DNA of 64,000 nucleotides from Heterodera schachtii (Eukaryota; Nematoda; Chromadorea; Rhabditida; Heteroderidae): positions 2,741,427-2,805,426 of the forward strand of contig SIJG01000005.1 of NCBI GenBank assembly GCA_023374025.1, in the 5' to 3' direction. The notes under the pieces were generated by a model, which made no database searches, was not told the origin of the DNA, and worked only from the letters and a program-made list of their open reading frames with translations. Position numbers and translations under genes: made by a program. Below are positions 10,854-22,225 of this stretch, one piece after another; position 1 is the stretch's first letter; every line of letters begins with the position of its first letter.

Positions 10854-13425
10854 TTAATTTTTCTTCGTCTAAATTTTTAGGATGTAAATATGTAATTTTC
10901 TCATGCTCAATTTTCTCATAAATTTTTATTTCGAAATACTTTGTGCGATTTTTCTCTATTCTCTATTTTGATTTCTATTAATACCTAAATAGAAATTTGT
11001 TTTTATTTAATTTGATTTAATAAAAAAAACCAATGGTCATTTTGTGATTGATTATAAAGGCATTTCAATTTCTCTAAAATTATCTTTTTTAATTTATGAA
11101 TTGGTTTCAACTATTTTAAATGAAGCAATTAAAAAACAAGAATATTTTTTATCTTAAATTATTTCTATTTAATACTAAATTTTAAGTCAATAAAAATATT
11201 TTAAGCAATTTGAACAGATTAATTTTGGTCGAAAATGTTGCGATTTAATTTTTGACTCCACGTGTTCAGCTGTTGATCTGCCCATTTTTTGATCATTTTT
11301 CTTACGTTGTGCCTAATTTTGGATTTTTGACACGTGATTTAAAAAAAAAAAAATTCCCCTTCTGGAAATTTGGTGGAAAATTTCTTCTTGAGAATGGAAT
11401 TCGGCGATGGTGGCGCAAATTCACATTTGTTCATTCATTGTTAGTGTAAAGAATGCGTTCCATCCAATTGTTGCTGAGATTTGATTGACAACAGCAGAAA
11501 AATGCATGTGATAGTGCAAAACAAAACACAGCCCAAGGCAATTAATTAATTAATTAATTAATAGCCCAAGAAAACTTGTTAAATGTTGCGCACAGAAGTG
11601 GTGGAATTTAAAATGAGAAAAAAGGCTGCGTTCTTTACAAAATTTGGAAAAATGGAGAAAAAACGCCTAATTTAAATGAAATTACAAGAGAATTAAATGA
11701 ACATTAATGACACATTAATTAATTAATTCTTAATTATTATACAATAAAAACGCATTGACCAATCTGCTGCTATTGTCTGCTTACCAGAAGCAGCCTGCTA
11801 AAAACACGAATTGTCAATAAAACATTTGCGAAACTCAGCCGGGAAAAAAAAGAGTTCGAGACTTTTGTCGGGCCCGAGACTCTCGAGCGCAACCAATGAT
11901 TTAGAGAGAGAGACAGAGGAGAGAGTGGGGCCCGTCCAATGGCGCGGCGCTCTTTTAAATTGCTCTTGCATTCCTTCCTTTGCTGATCATCGGATCAGCC
12001 CATCGCCCGCCCGTTCTCTGATCACTTTTTGTGGTGCTGTTGATCAGCCAATTTGCTCCATTTATGGGCTGTTCTGGCCTTGACTTAAACACACAACACT
12101 AATTAGTGGTGATGATGATAATGTGATGGGCGTGACTGACAATAAAACGATGACGCCGAAAAGGGGGGGGGGGAGGGGAGGGCACGCTGAAATTCTTGGG
12201 GAGGGGACGAACGGATAAAAAATGCGCAAAATGAAAATTAAATGATTTTTATTACAGCCAAATTGATAAAAAAAACAACACTTTGTCACTTCTAGTTTAA
12301 TTACCTAAATTATGTGTTTTTACAACAGCGGATATTCAATAAACAGATGTTAAAATTGCATTTTCAATAAAAAAAAAGTATTAATTACTAATTATTACAT
12401 TTTGTTTAATTGCTGTTTAACAATTAAATTTATAAACAAGAGATTGTTTTTCTTCACTATTATACGAGGAAGATGCTAATTACTTCATTAACCCTTTTGG
12501 TAAATTATATTTTTCAAAAGAAGTGAATAAAATGAACAGATCATTTTAAAATTATAAAATTCCTTTTTAAATTATTAGTTATTAAGTCCATTCAACAGAT
12601 TCTTTCCAAATAATAATCAAATTTTTTTTGGTGATTTTTGATAGGTTAAAATTATAGCAATTTTAAAGTCCGACGGAGCCAATAGAAGTCGCCGGAAGAA
12701 ATTTTGCAAATTATGATAAGGCTTTTTTAAAATTCGCCACAATTACTTCAGTGGATTTTTGGGTCAAATTGAAATTTTCGTGGAATTTTTGAGTCTTGCT
12801 TGATTTGTTAACAGATTTTACCCATAAAAGGTCATTTTGTAGGTTTGGCTTAATGATTTATTACTTTTTAAATAATTAAGAGTTTTTTTTTTCCAAATTT
12901 CAGTTTTTTGTTTAAATTGTCTGATGATGTCACCCATTTTTTTTTGGTATTTTGTAATCATTAAGCACATAATTACCGAAAGCAGCACTTGTTCGGATTT
13001 TCAGTCCACTTGATAAGTCTGGCCAATGATTTTCCCTCATATCCCCCAACCAATGAGTGTTTACTGTTCCATCATCCTTTGGCTAATTCTGCCCATGGAC
13101 GGCACCCGATCAAACGGGCGGCAATTGGGCCAACTTTCCGAATTATTTTGGGGTGCCAAAGTCGGCAAACATTGACTGTTTCCTGCGCATCCCCAGAGGG
13201 GCAAAAATGCTACTCCTTTCCCGGGTCAAGTGCCATTTGGCAGGGATTGGGGGGTTTGGCCACTTCTCGACAGTCTCGACAAAAATAAATAAACAATAAA
13301 CAACCCACAATCAATTAACAGTGATCAACAAGCGGCGCAATGCTTGTACCTTGTACACAATCAGCAGAAGAAGCATCAATGAAAATGCAAAAAACTGGAT
13401 GCGCTTGGCTGCCGATTTTTGAGCA

Positions 13426-13450
13426 CCCCCCCCCCCCCCCGGGGGGGGGG
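13426..13450. repeat. C15-G10 homopolymer palindrome
   Basis: Fifteen C residues are followed directly by ten G residues, giving a 20-bp perfect inverted repeat made of a single base type. It lies about 60 bp before a TATA-like sequence. Either a real hairpin-forming tract or a sequencing/assembly join at a homopolymer. Confidence 0.85.
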
Positions 13451-13508
13451 AACATGTCGAGAATGAGTTGAGTCTCGACCCCGCTGCACTTTTTGGTCCA
13501 TCCGGCGA

Positions 13509-13516
13509 TATATAAA
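13509..13516 (+). promoter_or_regulatory. TATA-like box of the small peptide gene
   Basis: TATATAAA stands about 160 bp before the ATG at 13678 and is followed by GC-mixed sequence and then an AT-rich leader ending in an acceptor-like TTTTGCAAG. Position and match are good, but no transcription start is known. Confidence 0.4.
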
Positions 13517-13677
13517 CAGCGCAAAACCAAGCGGAATCAACACACTGTTCAGCAGCAACAATTCAACTGACATTTCGGAGTCACTTAATTATTTCAATAA
13601 TTTTTTATATATAAATTATTATTATTAATTAATTAATTAATTATTAAATTATTTTTGCAAGCAAAAGTCAAGTGAAA

Positions 13678-14055
13678 ATGCTGTCCACCAAATTGTTCGT
13701 CGCTTCATGCCTTCTCACCGTTTTCCTCTTCAATTGTCTGCTGGTGGGACAAACTCAGGCATATTGGTGGCCATACTACGGTATGTCTTTAATGGCGCCT
13801 AATTACGATAATACAGTATATTCGATCCGTGTTTTAAATTATCCAGGAAGTAGTTATGGCAGTATGGGAGGCTATGGCGGCATGGGTGGTTACGGGGGCA
13901 TGGGCGGCTATGGCGGTATGGGCTACGGCGGTATGGGTTACGGTAGCGGACTTGGATACGGCGGCATGGGTTACGGAGGAATGGGCATGGGCATGGGCAA
14001 GAGGGAGGCCGGGTTTGTTGCATCGCCACCGGCTCCGCCGCCAAAGGGACAATGA
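13678..14055 (+). CDS. Secreted Gly/Tyr/Met-rich peptide (NLP-like)
   Basis: Two exons (13678-13780, 13847-14055) encode 103 residues. A signal peptide ends near residue 28 (after TQA). The mature part opens with YWWPYYG and continues with about eight GGYGGM/GYGGMG repeats, then a GKRE dibasic site and a Pro-rich tail ending in KGQ. This layout resembles nematode YGGYG-type neuropeptide-like/antimicrobial precursors and glycine-rich cuticle-associated proteins; it cannot be assigned to one of these. The 66-nt intron is a multiple of three and has no stop, so retention would give a 125-residue form. Confidence 0.75.
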   Translation: MLSTKLFVASCLLTVFLFNCLLVGQTQAYWWPYYGMSLMAPNYDNTVYSIRVLNYPGSSYGSMGGYGGMGGYGGMGGYGGMGYGGMGYGSGLGYGGMGYGGMGMGMGKREAGFVASPPAPPPKGQ

Positions 14056-14090
14056 AAAGAGGCACGGACATTTATGGAACTGCTGATTGA

Positions 14091-14179
14091 TGATTTACCT
14101 TTTCTAATTAAGCTTTAAAATACGAAAATTTCATCTGATTGTGATTTACCTTTTCTAATTAAGCTTTAAAATACGAAAA
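14091..14179 (+). repeat. Duplicated 3'-UTR segment, 51-bp period
   Basis: A 38-bp block starting TGATTTACCTTTTC recurs 51 bp later (14091 and 14142) just after the peptide gene's stop codon. Each copy contains AAGCTTTAAAATACG. Confidence 0.8.
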
Positions 14180-16399
14180 ATTCAACTCATTTCTCTCGGT
14201 TTGTATATGAGTCATTTGTGCACGAAATTTTTTTTTTTTTTAAATTTGTATTATTTAAATTTTGGAGAGTATGTCGCTGCACCGCTTAGAAAAGGGTTAA
14301 ATGCTAAGCTTGGAGACTAATTTCGGGGGCATAAAGACGAATGAATGTATTTAGATATTTACTATAGAACGAGTTAGTCTGTTCAAAATAAATTGTTCAT
14401 AGAAAATCCATCACATTGTACTGAATAATGTTTTTTTTTGAATTAATATTTATTTGAAGTTTGGAATCGAATCAGTTTTATGCGTATTCTAAATATAAAC
14501 TAAAAAAGACTATATGATTCAGAGAGTTTTGAGGGGGCTTATAAATTTCACGGGTCGGGTCGGGACTTTTCAGCAAAAAATTACCAAATTTGCGATTTTG
14601 GACCAATTTTTTTAAGAAAAAGAGGAATTTTTGGGTCCGGCGGTGCCGATAGACCCCCGAAAATTTTTTTTGGATTTTTTAATCAATTATTTGAAAATTT
14701 TGAATATTTTTTCTAAGGCCGATTTCCAAGGACATTCTTGGAAAAAAGGACGTCTTCGATTTTTCAAGACCCTAAGCCCAAATTCAAGGACATCCTTGGC
14801 ATCCAAGGACGAATGAGAACCCTGATTTACATATTATTCGGGTAGATTAGAAAAATCCTTTAATTTAATAGCACCATAAAGTCCCGCGCCATATTGACTC
14901 CGAGTCGTCATGGTTTTGTTTTGCTATTTTTCAAAAATTTGGAGAAGACAGAGGACGCCAGCGGTGCCGATAAAAAATGCCAATTCTTTATACTTTATAT
15001 TATATAAAACAATCATTTTCCAGAGGCTACGAAATACGAGGTAGAAAAATAATTCATTAACTTGCCAAGTTAGCACAAATTAAGTGTTTTTAAAATGTCA
15101 AAAAATGTGATTTAAAATATTAACAAAAGGTAATTCTTAAAAATTATTGTAAATAATTTCGTATCAATACAGAAAAACAATAAGCTTTATATATCAATTT
15201 TCGGATCTGATACCTAAAAAAGGAGCAAAAAATCATTGGCACTGAATTTCAAACGGCACAAATTGTGCACGGCAAAAGGCAACCCGAAAGAATGAGTTTT
15301 GTACGCTTATCCATGTAATTGTCCTTCAAATGTGTAGATTTGCTGTCAATTTATCACGGAAACAGTTTTTGATCTGTTGTTAAAAGAAGAAAATTAATTA
15401 ATTTAAAATATTATTAAAAATATATATAAAATATTCATTTTTTTAAATTTTAATATTATTATTTTATAGAATGGGGATTTATATTCATGGAAAAACTCCA
15501 AATATTAAAATAATATTTAAGAAAATATTGAAAAGGGCCAAATATTTATGAAAATATTAACAAAATGAAAAAAAATTAGTGCAAAAAATTTACCGCTTAT
15601 AAGCAAATTCAAAAATTAAAAGTTGGCCATGAAAAAATAAAATTTAATGGATAAATTTTTGGAATATTTTCCCATTTTGAAAAAAAATATATAAATCCAC
15701 ACCATAATTTAATTGAAAAATACCTCGTTAAGCACTGCCCAGCCTAAAATTTTATTTTTATTTTTTTACTTTTACTGCCCAAGTTTTAATAGAAAACTCA
15801 CATGGTAAATAGCTGGCATCCGCCTGTACTCGTGGTGCGTCAGGGCTCAGATTACAAAATGCCAAACCTTCAAAATTTAGCGCTTTTCAATTATTTTAAT
15901 TTTATTTTTGTACATTTATTTCCAGCGGAAGTTCGCTGCACCTTTTTGCCCTTGCAGCAATCCTTCAAAAAAGAACATTAAAAAATAGTACCCCCAGATA
16001 AGGGGGCTTGAGACAACGCTTTTCCCCGACAATCGGAATTTCCCCGGGACGCGAAAATCCCGCAAAATTTCATGAATTTGGCACACTTTCAATTCCGGTC
16101 GCTGTTTAACCACAAAAAAACATCAATTAAATCACTAGATGGACTTTCCCTATTCCGAATTTCACTTATCCCACAAAAATGCCGTGCCCTCCCCCCCCCG
16201 TCCGATCCGCCGCCCAATGCGTTACCGTATGGTCCGAGTCTTGTGCTGCACATGTGAAAAGCTCCAACCCTGAGAAAAAAACTTCTAACTTTTACAGAAT
16301 TGGCCTTAATCATAAAATGCCAAAACTTGAGTGCCAAATTTAAATTTTAAATGATTGCCCACTTCACCGTACCGTTCTCGGACGGACATTTGTCCGTGT
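14180..16399. other. Intergenic region with repeat remnants
   Basis: No gene is supported. Around 14560-14980 there are remnants of the dispersed GCGGTGCCGATAG repeat also found in the first hAT element. The remainder is AT-rich. A short open stretch at 16351-16411 reads MIAHFTVPFSD... on plus with a good donor (GTAAGTA), but that donor is the complement of a minus-strand acceptor and no partner exon was found. Confidence 0.4.
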
Positions 16400-19274
16400 T
16401 CAGAAACAAAGCTGTAAGTATTTTTTTGCTCAGCACATCAAAATTCTGCAACAGTAAAACAACCAATTAATTGTTAATTGCCAAAAATTAATGTGTTTAC
16501 GCATCGACTCTCGCACGATTTTGGCACTCTCTTGGCACGGCAACAGCTCAAAAAGCTTTCGTTCGGACTCTTAACGGAGACGAACATTTATTAATTGATA
16601 AATGGCCACAATTAAATTATTTATTCTGTTGGTTGGGCCGTTACGTTTTGATGTTTAGTCATTTTCACATTGTTTTATTTTATTTCGGGTAAAAATGTCC
16701 TGAATTATGCACAAAAATAATTAAAACCGGAGGAGTACAAAAATAAATTAAGGATATACAATATCTAAACGGGCATTAATCCATAAAATATATTTTTTGG
16801 TCTAAGTAAAAAGAATTTAAGCGATTAAAAGTGCTCTCATATCCTTCCTTTTGAAATGGCATCATTTTGCCATACCTTTGGCGTTGGCTTTGCTGCCGCA
16901 TTCGCAGCTGTTGCCGCCGTAAGTCGCGCGAGTGTTGAAGTTACAGTTGTTGTTATTGTGGGTCGTACTGTAGTTTCCGTTGTTGTTACGGTCACTGTTA
17001 GTGGTGGTGGTGTTGTTTCGCTTATACTGCTACTAATAGTCGAAGAAATCGTCGAGAATTTGGTGAATTCGTCAAATTGAAAGTTTTCGCTCTATTAATT
17101 AGAAAAATAAAATATTTTTTTTAAATTTATTCCTTCTCACATCGACGTCATGCCGTTGATGTGCCGTTGCTTTTTGCCGCAAAAGTTCATCAATACGCAA
17201 TTTTTCCACCTTCCAAATGGGAAAACCAATTAGCCCTTATTTAAATGGTTGCTAATTAATAAAATTTTGAATTCAAAAACATCAGGTAAAAAGCGTGAGG
17301 GCGGCGGCGGCGGGGGCAAATCAAATTCTCTGCTAATTGCCGATTCGATTGGTTGTTTTGCAGGTACTGCTTGCGAATGGGGGTCAATTTTGGGCGGCGC
17401 AAACGCCGGAGGGCCAACTGCTGGTCTTTTTGTGGCGACGAGCTTAGTCTGAGCAAATGAGTTTTTTTTTGTGCAAAATTTATGAGAAAAGAATAGCCAA
17501 ATTTTTCAAAAATTAGTTGGAATGAAAAAAATGCAATAAATTTTGCGAATTATTTTCTACAGGAAAAGTTTATATTTTTAGCAAAGATTTTTGAATAAAA
17601 TTGCTTTAGGGGTTACCTGCTGATGATAAAAACGTGTTTGAGCCAATTTTTAAGAAATTTTATTCCCTTCCCTGGGACTTCCTGTCTAAAAATAATGCTT
17701 TTCGAGACAGAAATTTTCTCGAGACCCGACACTGCTACTAAAACAGCGCTCTATTTTTCTCGAGTTTACGCTCTATGGGCTAGACTCTCGAACGCCCCAA
17801 ATCCATCCATGTCCAACTTTGCCAATGGCTGGTCCCGCTGTCGTCGTTGTTGCCGGTGTCGTCTTGGTCGTTGTTGTTGGCCCCGTCAACAGCAACAACT
17901 TCCTCAACTGCTGCTGGTGTTGGATTCCGTTCCCATTTGTGCCCAATTTGTTGTTGTTGCCATTGTTGTTCAGCACCAATGCAGGATTTGTTGCTGCTGT
18001 TGCGCCTCCTCCCCCTGCCGGAAGGCGTAAAGCCGCCGTAGTGATGCGTCGTCGTGGCCCAGTGCCGCCGATGTCAAATTTATTATTCTTATTGTTGCGG
18101 TTGTTGCCTGGCGTTTGTTGCTGGCGCTGTGTTGCTTGAACTGCTCCACCGCCACCATTAGCAGTTGTTGTTGGTCGAGAGTTGCTAACCGCCACCCTGT
18201 GCTGAATGTATTTTCAGAATAAATCGTATTTTGTGGTGAAAGGCCGCCAAAAAACCTCCCCATGGATTCAATCATTCTTAATTTAGACGAGAACAAACAT
18301 TTTTACCGTATTTATGCAATTATAATCCCCCTGAATTAGAGCCCTCCACCTTAAATAAAGCCCTCCTTTCGAGGAGGCTTAAAAATAGAGCCCCTGGGGG
18401 GCTCTATTTCAATAAAAACGGTATTCCGAACTCCAATTAGAAGGGGGAAGAAATTCGGCTCATTCCCTTCCGCATTTATAATTTATTTAAATTTTGCCTG
18501 CTGTTGTTTGTTGTTGTTGTTATGCGCAACAAATTCATTGTTCACGTTGCCGCTACTGCTCAAATTTGGCTGCTGTTGAACCGCTGAAAGTGAATATGTC
18601 TTTTTATTTTAGCATAACAATTACTATTTTGACCCTCCAAAAAAAACAAATTAAAAAATAAAAATGCCGATTAACATTTCTTAATAATGCCGATGATGGA
18701 ACTTCATCTCTCTTTCTTCCGGTCCCCTGTTCTTCTCTGATCATTCTGATCATGCTATAACCAATGTATGGCATTAGCACATACTTTGCGGCTGCTCAAT
18801 GAATGTCGGTGTCTTGTACAGTTCCGGCAATTGCTCCTGAAACTCCGACGGCGTACTGCCGACGCCTTCCGCCGCCTCCGTCAGATCGAAGCCCAGCGGG
18901 CTGAACTGCTCCTGCCTGTAGGGGATCACCGACTGCTGATTGACATTGTTGGCATTTCCGTCCCCAGCATTGCCATTGTTCCGAATTGGCGCGTAATGTG
19001 CCACATGGTGGTGATGGTCGTCGTGGTGGTCATGGTGTACAATGATCGGCGGAGGTGGTGGATGATGGTGGTGATCATCATGGTGGTGATGGTGATGCCA
19101 CGGCTGTTGCTGTTGAACAATGACCGGTTGCTGTTGCTGTTGCCATGAGGGAACCACCCATTGGTTTTGGGCCGGGTACCATTGCTGTTGTTGGCCAAAC
19201 GGGAATTGGCACTTGGCCAACCGAATGCAAATGACACCGAAGAGCAGCAAAATGGCGGAAAAAATGTGTGACAT
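16400..19274 (-). CDS. Secreted low-complexity protein with histidine clusters
   Basis: Exons 19274-18785, 18583-18498, 18201-17818, 17448-17281, 17209-17141 and 17091-16876 join in phase to 471 codons. A likely last exon at 16411-16400 adds LCF and a stop; this 3' end is the weakest part. A signal peptide spans residues 1-22. The chain then has Gln-rich segments, two His/Asp clusters (about 60-71 and 80-90) separated by five prolines, Asn/Gln-rich and Gly-rich blocks, a Pro-rich stretch with PPPPPP, and a Thr-rich block. The His clusters could bind metal ions; this is inference from composition only. Intron 2 (18497-18202) uses a GC donor and carries a hairpin MITE. An acceptor (TTTTAG) lies 7 nt before the ATG. 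No family is recognised. Confidence 0.62.
18304..18423. mobile_element. Short hairpin MITE in an intron
   Basis: The 120-bp segment begins TACCGTATTTAT and ends with the near-complement ATAAAAACGGTA. Inside is a perfect stem, AATAGAGCCCC with its complement around TGG, and a second stem, CCTCC-TTTCG-GGAGG. Half-site matches such as TTACCGTATTTTTATTGCA at 34508 suggest a dispersed family. Confidence 0.6.
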
Positions 19275-22225
19275 TTATGACCTAAAAGAGAACAGCATAA
19301 AGTACGGATCAATATTTGTGAATTTTTTGAGTTTTTGGCATTGGCCAAATGATTGGTCGGCTTGATCGGTTGTTTTTGAGAAAATCACTGAATTTTTTAG
19401 GCACATATGGGAAAGAGAAACTAAGCCATAAATTATCCGAATCGTTTGCCAAATTTAAGGAACTTTCAAACAAAAAAGAATAAACATAAAATATAAGATC
19501 AAGCATCAAAGCAACAAATGGCGGATAACAAATTGATGATGCTAATGGGGGATAATGGACACGGGGCGGGGACAACAAAAGCAAACAAAGTTAGCCGCCG
19601 GTTGCGCGAACGAGTGCCCAGCCCAGCCAAATGATTGACATTCGATTGCGAAGGCACAACACAGCACAGAGCACACGTAAAGCAGGTTGGGTTGGGGGAG
19701 GAAGCCTGCTGGCTGCTGGTGACAGAGGCGAGAAGAAGCAGGAGGAAAAGCTGATCAAAAGGGGGCGGAGGAGTCTGATCACCGCCAGGAGCACTGATTA
19801 CCCAACCCAACACTGATGACTGACTGATCAACACAATTGTACGGCTGTGATCGGCTGATCAGATCACTCAAAACAACAGCAGCAGCACAGCTGAAGCAGC
19901 AGCCCGTCCGAAAGGTGAACATGCTTTCAACTAAACTCTCCAAATCAAAGGTGTATCCGCCCAATCAATCGAATATCGGTTGGCTAATCTGTCCATTCCA
20001 CTGCTATCAACAGCGATGAGATGAAGCCGCTTTTCATCGCTCGTCCAAATTTGTGGGAAATTCGGTATGCTTTTCTTCTGCCCATACTTCCCTCTCCCAT
20101 GGTGCTTCTTCTTAATTGATGCTGTTCTTGTTGCCTTTTTTTTCCGCTGCTCTGTCCTTGGGGGGATCGCCCGAGGCGCTTTTGTGGCTAATGAGAGACC
20201 GCAAAAGGTGCAGAAATCACGGCCCAACACACAACAAAACGATCCCATGGCGTAAAGAAGCGTTAAGAACCTGTTCATCATCAGCAGCAGGGACAAATGA
20301 CTGACAAATGAGCAAAAAGCGTAAAAATTGCCTTTTAATGAGACAAAATTAAAAGCAAAATGTCGGAGCGGCAAATTGTAAAAAGTGAAATTAAATTTAA
20401 AATTTTTCTGATTATCAGATTACCTAATGAGTCAATTAAAGCAGTTTTCGGATTAAATGCACATAATTGACTATAAAATTTTATTAAAAACGGCAATAAA
20501 ATTTTAAAAAACCAAAATTATGGCAAAGATAAAGAGTTAGTTACGTAATTTTATATTGTATAATGGCAATTAAAAATATAAAACAGACACTTTAAAAAGT
20601 TATTTATTCGTCATTATTTTTATATCAAATCAAATACAATTTTTTCATCATTATTATCTGCCATAAACCAATGATTAATTAATATGTAATTAAGTAAGTA
20701 CTTAATTGAATTCTGCCCGCAGGGGATGGCTTCAAAATGCTGAAAATTCATTCAAATTCCAAAGCAAAGTTGCTCACACATTTCGTTCAAAAACCGGTCC
20801 AACCACCAAATCGAATTTGTGCGGTGTATTTAAGCGGAAATTTCGCCATTTGGTGGTCTTTTGAAGGTCATTCTCCGTCCGTCTGTGCGTCGCCGCGGCA
20901 CAAATGCCCAACATTTTTGCGCTTTTCCTTCCCGCCCCCCAAAAGGCGGATAAAATAAATGTCTGAGAATTTGTGAGAGAAAACGGGCGGCAAAACATTT
21001 TGTCTTGGAGTGACGTCGCGCCTAAATGTAAATATTGATTAACCCTAATTATCCCTAGATTTGCCCAGCCGATTTCCCAGTTCTATCTTTTTTTAAGCTT
21101 TACTTATCAATTTATCTTTCCCTCTTCTCATTGATTTCTCTTCTTCTTTTATTACACCGCCCGCAAAAAAAGTTAAGCTAATTAATTGTAAAAGATTGAT
21201 CTTTTCCCATTAACTTTATGCTTCTGTTGGTGCCGCCCCATTAGCCCTAAAACAAAAGTGGGCGTTTTGTTTCCCCGCGCCCTCTGTGATTAACCCAAAT
21301 AAATCCCCCGGGGGTCGGCGCTGTGTTTTCGGGTGCGTCATTTAAGCACCGTCACAATTGTACAGATTCCGGCGACTTTTGGAAAAATAAATAAGAAAGG
21401 TATAGTCTAATTTTGTAAGAAAATTAAAATATATTTTTGGCGGCTAAAGCGGTCATGGCTCTTTGATCTCAGAAATAAAGCTTCTCGAGTTGTCCACTCA
21501 TTCCGCATCTAATTTGATCATTTGGCACCCGCACTGATCGACGCTTAGATGGACTCTGTTCCCGAATCGCCCGGGGGAGTGACCAAATTCCTTGGGTAAG
21601 GGGGAGAAATGATCCCCCTCGGGGGTGGGCACTTTTTGATCTGCAATGATTAATGGGCAGGAGCCGCGAGAAGAATGGGTCGGTCGAGAAAAGTGCGGGT
21701 GGCTGACTCTTTTGCTAATGAGACGGATCATTCCGCCGCCGGCGATGATTAGCTGATCAGATCAGCCGACCGAGTCAAGAGTCTCGATGCGCATTGTGCG
21801 GCGATGGACAAAAAACGCCCTCTTTGCCCATCAACAGCAGCACATCCCCACCACACAATGCTAATGATGCGCTAATTAATGACCACATACTAATTAAGTA
21901 TAGAAAAATTTTTACAAAAAATTTGGAAGCTAAAAAACGTTGAAAAGCATATATTAATGCGAGAATCTCAACGAAAATTGCATTAGAGGAGGTGGAAACG
22001 GACCGAAAAAAGGAAGGGAATTTTAATGGAAAAATTCCAATAACCATAAAAATTTTGTACCGAACTCGGCAACAGATTTTACTGAAAAATGGAAGCGTAT
22101 TTATGAATTTTTATCTATTTTCTTTTTCATTATATTGCTTTATGAAAAATTATTGAATTTTAATCTGTTTAATAATTCCATTTTTAAGTGAGACCATTCT
22201 TTAATGTTATTTTATTCAGGCAAAA
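19275..22225. other. Intergenic region, no gene supported
   Basis: A minus-strand frame of 147 codons (20374-19931) and CT-rich frames at 19500-19830 have no signal peptide, domain or splice partners that I can support. A dense cluster of TGATCA lies at 19745-19865 and another near 21755, both of promoter-like composition. A short open frame MLSTKLSKSK at 19921 ends at a possible donor but has no following exon. Confidence 0.4.

Larger units (their letters stand above)
10854..13677. other. Intergenic region, no gene supported
   Basis: AT-rich, with an (ATTA)n run near 11545 and dispersed CTCGAG-type repeat remnants near 11850-11890. A TGATCA cluster lies at 11980-12045, G-runs near 12160, and a GC-rich remnant of the GCCGATAGG-type repeat near 12670. 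The stretch 13030-13290 has higher GC and may be upstream regulatory sequence for the small peptide gene at 13678, but no exon chain is visible. Confidence 0.45.

Noticed and set aside
14560..14825. A fourth hAT element
   Set aside because: The right side ends GAACCCTG, but I could not find a matching CAGGGTTC left end or an 8-bp duplication; only a repeat remnant is supported.
17819..18139. Plus-strand frames rich in Val/Leu/Cys opposite the histidine-rich gene
   Set aside because: They are antisense shadows of the Asn/Thr/Gly-rich exon 17818-18201, which joins its neighbours in phase on minus.
19931..20374. A 147-codon minus-strand frame
   Set aside because: It has a hydrophobic start and a basic middle but no recognised motif, splice partner or composition shift; kept only as an intergenic remark.
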